Source: Geobacteraceae bacterium (lineage in GTDB: Bacteria; Desulfobacterota; Desulfuromonadia; Geobacterales; Pseudopelobacteraceae). From it: 64,000 bases of DNA. A program made the translations under genes and the position numbers. Where the stretch lies: assembly GCA_027404165.1 (NCBI GenBank), contig DAHZCG010000004.1, forward strand, positions 65,354-129,353, given 5' to 3'. Numbering within the stretch: the stretch's first letter is position 1; each line of letters starts with the position of its first letter. Under the pieces are notes generated by a model. That model was not told the origin of the DNA. It did no database searches and saw only the letters and a list, made by a program, of their open reading frames with translations. Below, piece by piece: positions 37,392-46,453 of the stretch.

Positions 37392-39779
37392 TTAGTTCCG
37401 CAGCGGCTTTCCCTTTTTGAGCATGTGCTGAATACGTTCCAGCGTTTTTTTCTGTCCACAGAGGCGTACAAACGCTTCCCGTTCCAGTTCCAGCAGGTAC
37501 TCTTCGGTAATCAGCGTACCGGCCGGGACATCGCCGCCGGTGATGACATCGGCAACCATGCCTGCCAGATACTGGTCATATTCTGAGATGAAGCCCCCCA
37601 TCTGCATATTCCAGAGCTGTGACTTGATGCTGGCAGCCACGCCGCGTCCCGGCGCCTTAAGGTCCGTCAATGGCCGTCCCGGACGATAATTGGCCGCAAG
37701 CGAGATCGCCTTCAGCTTGGCATCGTGGATACGCTTATCGATATCCATCGTGATGGCATCACCCTGCCGCATAAAGCCCATAGGGATCAATTCGGCCGCC
37801 GACATACTGACCTTGGCCATGGCAATATTCATAAAATTCTTGAAGATGAAAGGGGTCGCATCCATATCATACTCTTCGGCCAGTTTGATGGCGCGAATCG
37901 CCATCTCCTTGGTGCCGCCACCGGCCGGAAGGAGGCCGACGCCAAGTTCGACCAGCCCCATATAGGTTTCGGCGTGGGGAATTATCGCGTCGGAATGGAG
38001 ACAGGTTTCGCAGCCGCCCCCCATGACCAGGTTGTGCGGTGCCGCCACGACCGGGATCTTGGAGTACTTGATCGCCATCATCGCCTTCTGGAACCCCTTG
38101 ACCGTCATCGCTATTTCGTCAAACGCCCCTTCGGCTACCGCCATTGCCAGCAGCATCAAGTTGGCTCCGGCGGAAAACATGCTGCCATCATTGGCAATTA
38201 CCAGGCCAACACCCTCTTCTTCCGTCCGCTTGATGGCTTTATGAACCATCGAAAGAATCTCACCACCAATGGCGTTCATCTTCGTATGGAACTCAAGGCA
38301 GAAGACGCCGTCACCAATGTCAATTACGGAAGCGCCGCTGTTCTTTTCCACTACCATGTTGTTTCTCTTGAGAATCGAGAGGCTTATCTGTTCAGCCTTT
38401 CGTGGCACTTCGAGGTACGAGTTCTCACGGAGGCTGTAGTAATAATTACGGCCGTTTTCAAATTTGTAGAAGCTCTCTATTGCCTTGAGTCCGACAGGAA
38501 CCGTTATGCCATCCTGCTCCGCCCGCTCCACAAAATAGGCGACACCGATGGCATCCAGCATCTCGAACGGGCCGAGTTCCCAGTTGAAACCCCATTTCAT
38601 GGCGTTGTCGATATTGACGATGTCGTCGGCGATCTCCGGAATCCGGTTGTACGTGTAGATCAGCGTGTCGCGCAGGTTGGTCCAGGCAAACTGCGCACCC
38701 TTGTCGTTCCCGGTTACGACTGCCTTGAGCCGTTTGGCCGGATCGTCGATGGACTTGGCCGCTTCGATTGAGGCAAACTTGGGACGCTGCGCGGGTGCAT
38801 ACTCACCAGTGGTATAATCGTAATAGAAAAACTCCTGCCCCTTCTCGCCTTTGACTTTTTTGAAGAACCCCTGCTTGCTTTTGTTGCCGAGCAACCCTTT
38901 GGCAACCATTTCCTTGATGAAATCGGGAAACTTGAAGATGTCGCGCTGTTCGTCGTTTACCAGCAGATCGTAAGAGTTACCGGCGACATGCTGGAGAGTG
39001 TCGATGCCGACCAGGTCGGCGGTGCGGAAAGCCGCACTTTTGGGGCGGGCGGTAGCCGGTCCGGCGACGGCGTCAACCTCTTCGACGGTCATACCTGTTT
39101 CCATCATGGTACGGACACAGTTGCAGATCGCATACACGCCGATGCGGTTGGCGATGAAGTTTGGCGTGTCCTTGGCGTAAACGATCCCCTTGCCGAGCCG
39201 CTTCGAGATGAAATCGGCCATAAAGGCGGTGACGGCGGGATCGGTATCCGAGCATGAAACGATCTCCAGCAGCCGCATGTAGCGCGGCGGGTTGAAGAAA
39301 TGGGTGACCAGGAAGTTTGTGCGGACACTCACCGGCAGGCATTGTGCCATCTCGTTGACTGACAGGCCGCTGGTGTTAGTGGAGAGGATCGCCCCTTCCT
39401 TCATATTCGGCACGACTTTTTCAGCAAAGAGCTGTTTTTTGATCGCCATGTTCTCGATGACAACCTCGATAATCCAGTCACATTCCTTTAGTTTTGGCAT
39501 GTCGTCATCAAAATTGCCGACTTCGATGTTGGCCGCATACCCTGGCAGAAAGAAGGGGGCGGGCTTCATCTTCATCAAGCCGTCCCGCCCGGCGGTGGCG
39601 ATGCGGTTGCGCACCCTGTTGTCGGCAATTGTGAGGCCACACGCCTTCTCGGCATCGTTCGGCTCACGCGGCACGATGTCGAGCAGAAGTACCGACACGC
39701 CAGCATTGGCGAGGTGTGCGGCGATAGTCGCCCCCATAACCCCCGCTCCCAGAACTGCTACCTTGTTGATCTGTTTCAT
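37392..39779 (-). CDS. 3-hydroxyacyl-CoA dehydrogenase / enoyl-CoA hydratase fusion (FadN-like order)
   Basis: The protein has 795 residues. The dehydrogenase comes first: KVAVLGAGVMGATIAAHLANAG (NAD loop), LSTNTSGLSVNEMAQCLP, THFFNPPRYMRLLEIV (catalytic His/Glu) and its C-terminal domains. A crotonase-type hydratase domain follows (about 480-700: GDGVFCLEFHTKMNAIGG, NDGSMFSAGANLML, GGCETCLHSDAI, GVGLLPAGGGTKEMAIRA). This is the reverse of E. coli FadB and matches Bacillus FadN and many anaerobes. It performs two steps of the long-chain cycle. It is encoded between the ligase and the thiolase. Confidence 0.94.
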   Translation of the reverse strand: MKQINKVAVLGAGVMGATIAAHLANAGVSVLLLDIVPREPNDAEKACGLTIADNRVRNRIATAGRDGLMKMKPAPFFLPGYAANIEVGNFDDDMPKLKECDWIIEVVIENMAIKKQLFAEKVVPNMKEGAILSTNTSGLSVNEMAQCLPVSVRTNFLVTHFFNPPRYMRLLEIVSCSDTDPAVTAFMADFISKRLGKGIVYAKDTPNFIANRIGVYAICNCVRTMMETGMTVEEVDAVAGPATARPKSAAFRTADLVGIDTLQHVAGNSYDLLVNDEQRDIFKFPDFIKEMVAKGLLGNKSKQGFFKKVKGEKGQEFFYYDYTTGEYAPAQRPKFASIEAAKSIDDPAKRLKAVVTGNDKGAQFAWTNLRDTLIYTYNRIPEIADDIVNIDNAMKWGFNWELGPFEMLDAIGVAYFVERAEQDGITVPVGLKAIESFYKFENGRNYYYSLRENSYLEVPRKAEQISLSILKRNNMVVEKNSGASVIDIGDGVFCLEFHTKMNAIGGEILSMVHKAIKRTEEEGVGLVIANDGSMFSAGANLMLLAMAVAEGAFDEIAMTVKGFQKAMMAIKYSKIPVVAAPHNLVMGGGCETCLHSDAIIPHAETYMGLVELGVGLLPAGGGTKEMAIRAIKLAEEYDMDATPFIFKNFMNIAMAKVSMSAAELIPMGFMRQGDAITMDIDKRIHDAKLKAISLAANYRPGRPLTDLKAPGRGVAASIKSQLWNMQMGGFISEYDQYLAGMVADVITGGDVPAGTLITEEYLLELEREAFVRLCGQKKTLERIQHMLKKGKPLRN

Positions 39780-39815
39780 GATGTTCCTCCCTGTTGGTAA
39801 CGAGTCATTCGCATG

Positions 39816-41624
39816 TTAATTGGTGTGATCAATATACAGATCTTCTATTTTGTGCTTGTATTTTTCATAAATAATCTTGCGGCGGAGCTTCAGCGTCGGG
39901 GTCAATTCGCCCCCCTCAATGGAAAAATCATGGGCCAGCAGCACAAATTTCTTGATGGTTTCATACGGCGCAAGGTTGCTGTTGATCTCAACCAGCCGCT
40001 GTTCAAAAAGCCTCTGAACCGGTTCATGCATGACGAGATCATCCAGATCGTAGTAGTTGATATGTTTTTCTTTGGCAAACTCCAGCAGGCGCTCCAGGTT
40101 CGGCACGATCAGAGCGGTCAGGTACGGCTTGCGATCGCCATATACAAACGCGGAGTTTACATATTTGTCCATCTTCAGCTCATTCTCGACCGGCTGCGGT
40201 GCGATATTTTTACCCCCTGCGGTAATAATCAGCTCTTTCTTGCGGTCGGTAATAAAGATGAAGTCATCTTCCATATGCCCGATATCTCCGGTTTTGAACC
40301 AGCCATCCTGAATCGCCTCGGCAGTGGCGTCAGGATCGTTGAAATACCCGAGCATGACCTGCGGTCCCTTTACCAGAATTTCGCCATCCGCTGCTATTTT
40401 GAACTCCGTGCTTTCCAGAGCAACACCAACCGAACCGAAACGAATATGGGTAAAGCTGTTGAAACTAAGGGCTGGACTTGTTTCAGTTAGTCCATACCCT
40501 TCGAAAATCGGGATGCCGATAACCCAAAAAAATTCATTAATAGTCTTGTCCAAGGGGGCACCACCTGAACAAAACAGTTTCATGTTACCGCCAAACCTGG
40601 CTCTGATTTTAGCGAATACCAAGCGGTCGGCAATCGAGTATTTTAACTTGAGCAGCGCCTTTGGTTGCTTGTCAATATAGGTTGACGCAACATATTTCTT
40701 GCCGACTTCGACGGCCCAGTGGAACAGGGCTCGCTTGACGGCCGGCATCTGATGGGCATTCTCGTAGATGCGATGATAAATTTTCTCAAACAGACGGGGC
40801 ACGCTCACCATGACGGTAGGGCGGATATCGATCATATTCTCCGGCACTTTTTCAATGCTGTCGGCAAAAGCCATCAGTGCACCATTGCGGATAGCCATGT
40901 AGTATCCGGCCGTTCTTTCAAGAATGTGGCTCAACGGGAGAAAGCTCAGCAGAATATCGTTTTTGTCAACGGCGTTACTCTGCTCCGTCAGATACCGGGT
41001 GTTCGTCAGGATGTTGTTGTGGGAAAGCATGACCCCTTTTGGAATGCCGGTGGTGCCGGATGTATAGATAATCGTCAGTTTGTCGGCCGGTCTGATATTG
41101 TCTATTGCCGCCTCGATCTCCTTCTTCTCCTCCGGGGTGATCGGGGAATCAATTTCGGATAACTGGTAGAAGGTGGTAACCGGCAAGGACGGAGTGCCAA
41201 GAAATCGTTCGAAGGAAATAACCAGCTCCAGCCCCGGAATCGACTCTCTGACTTTCAGCAGTTTACTATATTGGAACTTTCCGGACACGAAAACAATCTT
41301 TGCCCCGGAGTGATTTATCATGTATTCAATGTTCTCCGGGGTGTTGGTCGGATAAATTGGCACGGTAAACGCGCCGGTACATAAAATACCCATATCGGCG
41401 ATAACCCAACCGGCCCGGTTTTCCGAGAGGATTGCAATTCGGTCCCCCGCCTTGACGCCCACTTTCATGAGCCCCCGTGCTGCCATCAGGGCACGCTCGT
41501 AGTAGGCGGAGTATGTCAGGGTGACGAACGCACTCTGCTTCCTGTATTTCAACGCCAGCCTGTCTTTGTATGTCGCCGCGTTCTTTCTCAGCATATCAGG
41601 TACTGAATTATATTCCGTGCCCAT
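39816..41624 (-). CDS. Long-chain fatty-acid-CoA ligase (AMP-forming)
   Basis: This 602-residue enzyme activates fatty acids with ATP and CoA. The adenylation signature is IIYTSGTTGIPKGVMLSHNN, followed by FEGYGLTETSPALSFNS, WFKTGDIGHMEDDFIFITDRKKE and the hinge/Lys region TAGGKNIAPQPVENELK. The sequence type is that of membrane-associated long-chain ligases (FAA1/FadD15-like), with no signal peptide. It is the first gene of operon D, with GGAAGGAG before the ATG and a TTGACA/TAAAAG promoter containing the shared regulatory motif. It pairs logically with FadL and the lipase encoded divergently. Confidence 0.95.
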   Translation of the reverse strand: MGTEYNSVPDMLRKNAATYKDRLALKYRKQSAFVTLTYSAYYERALMAARGLMKVGVKAGDRIAILSENRAGWVIADMGILCTGAFTVPIYPTNTPENIEYMINHSGAKIVFVSGKFQYSKLLKVRESIPGLELVISFERFLGTPSLPVTTFYQLSEIDSPITPEEKKEIEAAIDNIRPADKLTIIYTSGTTGIPKGVMLSHNNILTNTRYLTEQSNAVDKNDILLSFLPLSHILERTAGYYMAIRNGALMAFADSIEKVPENMIDIRPTVMVSVPRLFEKIYHRIYENAHQMPAVKRALFHWAVEVGKKYVASTYIDKQPKALLKLKYSIADRLVFAKIRARFGGNMKLFCSGGAPLDKTINEFFWVIGIPIFEGYGLTETSPALSFNSFTHIRFGSVGVALESTEFKIAADGEILVKGPQVMLGYFNDPDATAEAIQDGWFKTGDIGHMEDDFIFITDRKKELIITAGGKNIAPQPVENELKMDKYVNSAFVYGDRKPYLTALIVPNLERLLEFAKEKHINYYDLDDLVMHEPVQRLFEQRLVEINSNLAPYETIKKFVLLAHDFSIEGGELTPTLKLRRKIIYEKYKHKIEDLYIDHTN

Positions 41625-41656
41625 ACGTACTCCTTCCGGATGCTTGCATTTATCCC

Positions 41657-41685
41657 CTTTTACATCTTCTTAACGTTAATGTCAA
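41657..41685 (-). promoter_or_regulatory. Operon D promoter with LiuR/MerR-like site 3
   Basis: On the minus strand, -35 TTGACA (41685-41680), a 17-bp spacer and -10 TAAAAG (41662-41657), 33 bases before the ligase ATG. The motif TTAACGTTAATGTCAA (plus strand 41670-41685) overlaps the -35 exactly as at operons A and B. Confidence 0.65.
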
Positions 41686-41998
41686 GTATAATTATATTCT
41701 ATTTCGGTTATAACGTGGAACAAAATAGATTTAATATTATACGGTAACGTGTTGCTAAAACGGATAATGCGACAGTTACTTGTGCTGCCAGCGGCATGAT
41801 GTATGCTGATTTAACATATGGCTCTTGCCAATGCAATGTTACGTTATATTTATTAAGCTATCTGATATCCATGACAATACATAGATATATATCTGTTATT
41901 ACAAGCATATATTATCATCAGTTTATATGTAATTACGATATAATTGTAAGTAGCAACGGAATAACGTATTTTAAATACAAATATGTTCTATTATGTTC

Positions 41999-42014
41999 TT
42001 GACATGCGCGTGAA
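41999..42014 (+). promoter_or_regulatory. LiuR/MerR-like site 6, operon E
   Basis: TTGACATGCGCGTGAA on the plus strand is the reverse complement of a consensus-like site (TTCACGCGCATGTCAA). As in operons A, B and D, it begins with the -35-like TTGACA in the direction of the gene it precedes. A -10 17 bp further (TAGGCT) is poor, so expression may need activation. Confidence 0.5.
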
Positions 42015-42075
42015 GGTGAAATAGGCTGCAAACAACTATTGTTTTATAATACATACGTAAGGGTGACTAAAAGCT

Positions 42076-42264
42076 ATGAAGTCGCATTCAAGAAGTCTTC
42101 GAAATCACGTACTCTCCATGAGAGTCAGCAACCATGAACGGGGGGTGATCGAGAGCTGCGCACAGCAGAGTGGTGCTCGCGTGTCTGAGGTCATGAGGGA
42201 TGCATTGAGGATGTACATACAACAAAGCACAGAACACACATACGGAAAGGAGTATTGCAAATGA
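42076..42264 (+). CDS. Small ribbon-helix-helix (CopG/Arc-like) protein coupled to fadL
   Basis: The 62 residues have a basic N-terminus, then the ribbon-helix-helix pattern: strand LSMRVSNHERG, helix VIESCAQQSGA, turn RVSEV, helix MRDALRMYIQQ. Such proteins bind DNA as dimers, often as autoregulators or antitoxins. No toxin gene is present. Instead its stop overlaps the fadL ATG as ATGA, so the two are translationally coupled. It could be a dedicated local regulator of the FadL-lipase operon. Upstream GGGTGA is a modest ribosome site. Confidence 0.7.
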   Translation: MKSHSRSLRNHVLSMRVSNHERGVIESCAQQSGARVSEVMRDALRMYIQQSTEHTYGKEYCK

Positions 42265-43646
42265 AAAACAAACTGATACTGACATGCGCACTGGTTGCCA
42301 TAGCTGGCACAGCATCCCTGGCCGCGGCGGCAGGTTTTAAAATTAACGAACAGGGTGCCAAGGCCATGGGGATGGCAAATGCCTTTGCCGCTCAGGCTGA
42401 TGATCCGACCGCACTTTTCTATAATCCCGCCGGGATTGCTTTTCTTAAAGGAACGCAGGTCAGTCTCGGCTCGTTGGTCATTGCTGTGCCACAGACCGAG
42501 TTCACCGGCACAACCCCGTTAACCGGTAATCTTCCGCTCAATAACGGGACATCACCAATCTTTGAAAAAGCCAAGCGCGACCTCTTTATCTCTCCCTCCC
42601 TTTATGCAACCTACTCGCTCGAAAACATACCGCTTACATTCGGTCTCGGCGTCAATTCCATCTATCCGTTGGCCAAGAGCTGGGACAACAGCAGCGCCTT
42701 CCGCAACCAGATAGAAAATCTGGCTATAAAACCGATCAACTTCCAGCCAACCGTCGCCTACCGCTTTGACGACCTGAACCTTTCAATTGCCGCCGGCCTC
42801 GATGTTACCCATGCTATCGTCACCTTGCAGAAGGCCGCCTATACGAACTCAATTAACAGAACAGCCACTAATGGTCCCTTGGCACCATTTGGCGCGTTTG
42901 AACTTGGTGATTTGGGCGTCGATGGCACCGCCACCGATGTGGGATGGAATGCCGGGCTGCTCTGGAAACCGCGCAAGGATCTCTCGTTCGGTGTCGCGTA
43001 CCGGAGCGAAATTACGCTGCACATCAAGGGAGATGCCAATTTCCTGGCAACGAGCCCGGCCGGTTTGAGTGCAATGGGAATTGACTACACCACCATACCG
43101 AACAGCGCCCTACCGTTTACCCGCACCCGTTTTACTTCTACCGCTTCAACGACCATAACGCTTCCGGACAGCCTGAGTCTGGCGGTTGCCTGGAAACCGA
43201 TCGAGCCGCTGACGCTTGAATTTGACGCCGAGCGCACCGGCTGGAGTTCATATAACAAACTTGAGATAGCTTTTGATGCCGCGTCTCAACTCAATGCATT
43301 CAACAACAATCCGTCGCCAAAAAACTGGAAGGACGTCTGGGCATACAAGGTAGGCGGCCAGTATGCCTACAACAAGAATATCGATCTGCGTGCCGGTTAT
43401 GCCTACGACACCAATCCGATCCCCGATTCGACCCTGGGACCTGAACTCCCGGACAGCGACCGACACAACGTGAGCATGGGTTTGGGTATCCATAACGATA
43501 CGGTGGCGCTTGATTGCGCATATATGTGGGTCCACTGGGTTGACAGGACGTCAAATAATCAGGACAACATGACGCTTACGGGCCAGAACGGCACATTCAA
43601 GAGTGACGCCCACCTCTTTGGCGCCAACATAACCGTTAAATTTTAA
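42261..43646 (+). CDS. fadL: FadL/OmpP1-type outer-membrane fatty-acid transporter
   Basis: ATG at 42261 after AAAGGAG gives 461 residues. A signal peptide (cleavage near ASLAAAAGF) leads to the FadL hatch region AGFKINEQGAKAMGMANAF and the conserved TALFYNPAGIAFLKG. The rest is a beta barrel with alternating strands, ending in the C-terminal aromatic GANITVKF needed for outer-membrane insertion. It imports long-chain fatty acids or other hydrophobic compounds. The neighbouring lipase and the divergent acyl-CoA ligase support fatty acids. Confidence 0.93.
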   Translation: MKNKLILTCALVAIAGTASLAAAAGFKINEQGAKAMGMANAFAAQADDPTALFYNPAGIAFLKGTQVSLGSLVIAVPQTEFTGTTPLTGNLPLNNGTSPIFEKAKRDLFISPSLYATYSLENIPLTFGLGVNSIYPLAKSWDNSSAFRNQIENLAIKPINFQPTVAYRFDDLNLSIAAGLDVTHAIVTLQKAAYTNSINRTATNGPLAPFGAFELGDLGVDGTATDVGWNAGLLWKPRKDLSFGVAYRSEITLHIKGDANFLATSPAGLSAMGIDYTTIPNSALPFTRTRFTSTASTTITLPDSLSLAVAWKPIEPLTLEFDAERTGWSSYNKLEIAFDAASQLNAFNNNPSPKNWKDVWAYKVGGQYAYNKNIDLRAGYAYDTNPIPDSTLGPELPDSDRHNVSMGLGIHNDTVALDCAYMWVHWVDRTSNNQDNMTLTGQNGTFKSDAHLFGANITVKF

Positions 43647-43667
43647 TTCAGAGAGAGAGGAGACACC

Positions 43668-46052
43668 ATGGACAAGACAGTTAAAAACTTTTTGCTGCTT
43701 ATACCGATTCTGATCGCCTTCGGCTGCAGCTCCGGCACAACAGACCCACCGGCAGGTTCTACCGTCAGCTCCAATACAGCACTGTTTGACCCAAGCACCG
43801 GAAATGTTCCGTTGCCCAATATTCTTGCCACCGCAAAGGCAAATGATCCGATTCGTAACCCTTCGGGGAGCACTCCGGCCATCACACGGCTTGCCAATAC
43901 GCCAATGACGCCACCCGAAGCGCTGGCATACGTCAATATCTATGAAGCAGGAAATACCAATGCCGTTGCCGGTGTAAATGCGCCGATTTATATCCGCTTT
44001 GCCAGAGCGGTGGTACCAGCTACGGTAACTCCTGAAAATATCAAGGTCTTTCAGATAATACCGGATAATCCGGCACAGTCTTCAAGCACTGAAAATAATC
44101 CGTTAGGGTTTAAGGACATATCTGCACAGTTTGATTACAATTACACTGCAGGCAGCACCGATGTGCAGCTTTTCCCGAAATTTCCGCTGCTGCCGGCAAC
44201 CCGTTATCTGTATGTCGTAACCAGTCGCGTGAAGGATTTAAGCAGCGGCGGTTCACTCGGCGGATCATTCTTCTTCGAGGCATTAAAGAGCACCGACACT
44301 CTGGTTGGCTCGTTTAAAGATCTTGAGCCCATCAGGGCGGATGCAAAGACCGCAGATGGTTCGGGAATACAACTCTCAGGTTATGCCAAGGTAATGAATG
44401 ACCTGATTGCTGACTCTGCCACCACAACTGTCGCACGTCGCAACGACATTGCTCTGATGGGGCGGTTCATCACTACAGGCGCCGGATTTGTGTCAAAAGA
44501 CGCCGTCGGCACCATGATGCCGGTTGAAAGCGCCCTGCGGGCATTTGCTGCCGGGGCGACATTGGGTGGCCTGACAGGAAAAATCTGGACAAATGCGGTA
44601 ACAATTACAACTCCGGCTGGACTTACGCCAGCAGCGTACTGGACATCTGTGACCGGTTCCACCGCGAGCCTTCCTGCAACTGTTGCAAGCATTGCGACCG
44701 GCACGATCAACAGTGCCCGGCTTTCAATGGATCCGGTTGTGGTGAGAGCCAACGCAACTGCTGCAGACGGAGATCTTTCTGCTGTAGCAGGCGCATATAA
44801 CCCTGCAGCCGGTGTTTTACAGCCGTTCCGCGACAGCACTGGAGCCCTGACCGCTTATTATCATACAACCACCACCGTTCCGTTTGTACTTATCACGCCA
44901 ACAAAACCCAATGGAAAAGTTGTTATCTTCCAGCATGGGATTACCGGCCAGAAAGAGCAGGTTGTGGCCGTTGCAGGTTCTCTGACAGCAGCAGGTTACT
45001 CCATCGTAGCAATCGATCTCCCCATGCATGGTGAACTGGCGATTCCGACACATACTACCGGCGCTGTCTGGGGTCAGGATTTTATGGCTGTCGGCGCCCC
45101 GTTGGCAACCAGATCGAACATTCAGCAGGCAGCGTTTAACCTGAATCGGCTCGAATTAACGATGCGAACAGGCGGGTTTGCCACTTTGGGAATCATACCC
45201 AATCCCACGGTTGATATCAAATATGTCAGCATCAGCCTCGGCTCAATAGTCGGGGCCTACTATCTGGCCGGCAATACGGCCCTGTCAACAACCGGTTATC
45301 CATACACCCAGACAACACTCAATTCCGACATGAAGGGTTTCCTGAGTGTCCCCGGCGGGCGTCTTGCTTATCTGCTGAGGGATAGCCCCGCTTTCAGTCC
45401 AAGTATCAACGCCGGGCTGGCAGCAAAGGGTATCATTGCCGGCACACCGACCTACAACCAGTTCTTCCAGGTAACCCAGAGCATTGTCGACACGGTTGAT
45501 CCGGCGACGATGACGACCCCGCTTGCAACCGGTCTGCCTTCACGCCTTTCCGGCCGTATTGTTATCCAGGAGGCGACCGGAGGCGACATGGTTATTCCGA
45601 ATGCCAATACCCGCTACTTCGGCAATGCTCTGGGAGGCCGTGAAGTATTGGGCGCCGTTGGGGCTACTGTTGCGCCGGGATTCAAGCAGCTCGGCTACGT
45701 GGGAGCTGCAACACCTCGTGTACCCGCTACGTTCATGTACACTCTGGATGCGACAGGCGCTCCGACGCCCAAAGTGGATTTTGCAGCGTCATCTGCAGCG
45801 GCTACAGCGCCAACGGAAGGGTATTTCCAGTTTGACCAGACCGGTGTAAGCCACGGATTTTTACTGGATCCGACCGGATCTGCTACAGCTACCGGTTTAG
45901 CGCAGCGGCAGATGGTGTACTTCCTCACGTTGGGAATTGTCGTCGATCCTACGGTCTCAGGTGCTGCACTACCTAAAACAGCCGCCAGAATGGTCCCTGG
46001 CCTGGCGGGCGAAATTTTATTACCGCCTGTGCTGAAAATATTCGGGTATTAG
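43668..46052 (+). CDS. Surface lipoprotein lipase/esterase (VolA / Pla-1-cef family)
   Basis: The protein has 794 residues. The lipoprotein signal MDKTVKNFLLLIPILIAFGC puts the lipidated Cys at 20. A Big_5-like Ig domain (about 75-210: VNAPIYIRFARAVVPATVTP) is followed by an alpha/beta-hydrolase domain with oxyanion segment VIFQHGITGQKEQ, nucleophile Ser in KYVSISLGSIVGAYYLAG and a late His in VSHGFLLDPTG. The family contains Vibrio VolA, a surface lysophospholipase encoded beside fadL. It probably frees fatty acids from phospholipids or esters for FadL. The gap of 21 bases from fadL and GAGGAG before the ATG indicate one operon. Confidence 0.88.
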   Translation: MDKTVKNFLLLIPILIAFGCSSGTTDPPAGSTVSSNTALFDPSTGNVPLPNILATAKANDPIRNPSGSTPAITRLANTPMTPPEALAYVNIYEAGNTNAVAGVNAPIYIRFARAVVPATVTPENIKVFQIIPDNPAQSSSTENNPLGFKDISAQFDYNYTAGSTDVQLFPKFPLLPATRYLYVVTSRVKDLSSGGSLGGSFFFEALKSTDTLVGSFKDLEPIRADAKTADGSGIQLSGYAKVMNDLIADSATTTVARRNDIALMGRFITTGAGFVSKDAVGTMMPVESALRAFAAGATLGGLTGKIWTNAVTITTPAGLTPAAYWTSVTGSTASLPATVASIATGTINSARLSMDPVVVRANATAADGDLSAVAGAYNPAAGVLQPFRDSTGALTAYYHTTTTVPFVLITPTKPNGKVVIFQHGITGQKEQVVAVAGSLTAAGYSIVAIDLPMHGELAIPTHTTGAVWGQDFMAVGAPLATRSNIQQAAFNLNRLELTMRTGGFATLGIIPNPTVDIKYVSISLGSIVGAYYLAGNTALSTTGYPYTQTTLNSDMKGFLSVPGGRLAYLLRDSPAFSPSINAGLAAKGIIAGTPTYNQFFQVTQSIVDTVDPATMTTPLATGLPSRLSGRIVIQEATGGDMVIPNANTRYFGNALGGREVLGAVGATVAPGFKQLGYVGAATPRVPATFMYTLDATGAPTPKVDFAASSAAATAPTEGYFQFDQTGVSHGFLLDPTGSATATGLAQRQMVYFLTLGIVVDPTVSGAALPKTAARMVPGLAGEILLPPVLKIFGY

Positions 46053-46079
46053 TCCGATCTATAAAATATTGATATTTCA

Positions 46080-46105
46080 GAAGGCGGGGCTTCGGCTCCG
46101 CCTTC
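46080..46105. terminator. Hairpin downstream of lipase gene
   Basis: GAAGGCGGGGC-TTCG-GCTCCGCCTTC is an 11-bp stem (one G-U pair) capped by a UUCG tetraloop, 28 bases after the lipase stop. There is no strong T run, so it is an inefficient terminator or a 3'-end stabiliser. Confidence 0.65.
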
Positions 46106-46408
46106 AGTGATTTGTCGCTGAAAATCTGCCGCTTGACGTTACGACCGTTTGGAGGGAGAAATCCTTGCAACACCGACACTTCCGTCAGCTCACCAATTTG
46201 GAATCAATCTCCTTAAACATACTGGTATCAACAACTGGCACCCCGGAGTTATTAAAGAGAGTCCTCCAGCATGCCACTGCGTCAAAAACCTGAGTGACTA
46301 TGTGTGCCGAGTTGTGAATCCCCCACTGTTTACCGAGTTTTCCGAGCTTCGCCCGCCGGAAAAGTAAGCATTGGTGTCGAACAGGAGGAGGTGTTCGTCG
46401 TTCCTACC

Positions 46409-46448
46409 TAGTTTTCATCCGGAACGTTACGTTTCCGGATGAAAACTA
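46409..46448. terminator. Perfect 16-bp inverted repeat between convergent genes
   Basis: The arms TAGTTTTCATCCGGAA (46409-46424) and its exact complement (46433-46448) flank an 8-base loop. The repeat sits five bases after the stop of the small membrane protein. Because the outer stem contains TTTT/AAAA, it can act as a bidirectional terminator. Confidence 0.6.
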
Positions 46449-46453
46449 TCTAA

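Larger units (their letters stand above)
41625..42075. other. AT-rich divergent control region between operons D and E
   Basis: This 451-bp region lies between the ligase gene (-) and the RHH-fadL operon (+). It carries the operon D promoter at one end and motif site 6 at the other. The middle (about 41690-41990) is very AT-rich, with runs such as ATATATATCTG and TATTATCATC, and has no credible gene. DNA of this kind is often bent or bound by nucleoid proteins. Confidence 0.5.
46053..46453. other. Intergenic region with hairpins and a possible gene remnant
   Basis: This lies between the lipase gene and a convergent small membrane-protein gene. It holds two hairpins (46080-46105, 46409-46448). 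A minus-strand frame is open for about 60 codons ending TGA at 46187-46185 (text such as FDAVACWRTLFNNSGVP). It has no start or ribosome site and may be the tail of a lost gene. I see nothing else. Confidence 0.35.

Noticed and set aside
37725..38771. 348-codon plus-strand ORF
   Set aside because: Antisense to the FadN-like gene, whose motifs are intact on the other strand.
41690..41990. AT-rich stretch considered as a replication origin
   Set aside because: No DnaA-box cluster or origin-linked genes are visible. A divergent promoter region explains it better.
42076..42264. Ribbon-helix-helix protein considered as an antitoxin
   Set aside because: No toxin-like gene is adjacent. The coupled downstream gene is fadL.
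46149..46367. 72-codon plus-strand ORF after the lipase gene
   Set aside because: No ribosome site and no recognisable pattern. The opposite strand reads better as a possible remnant.
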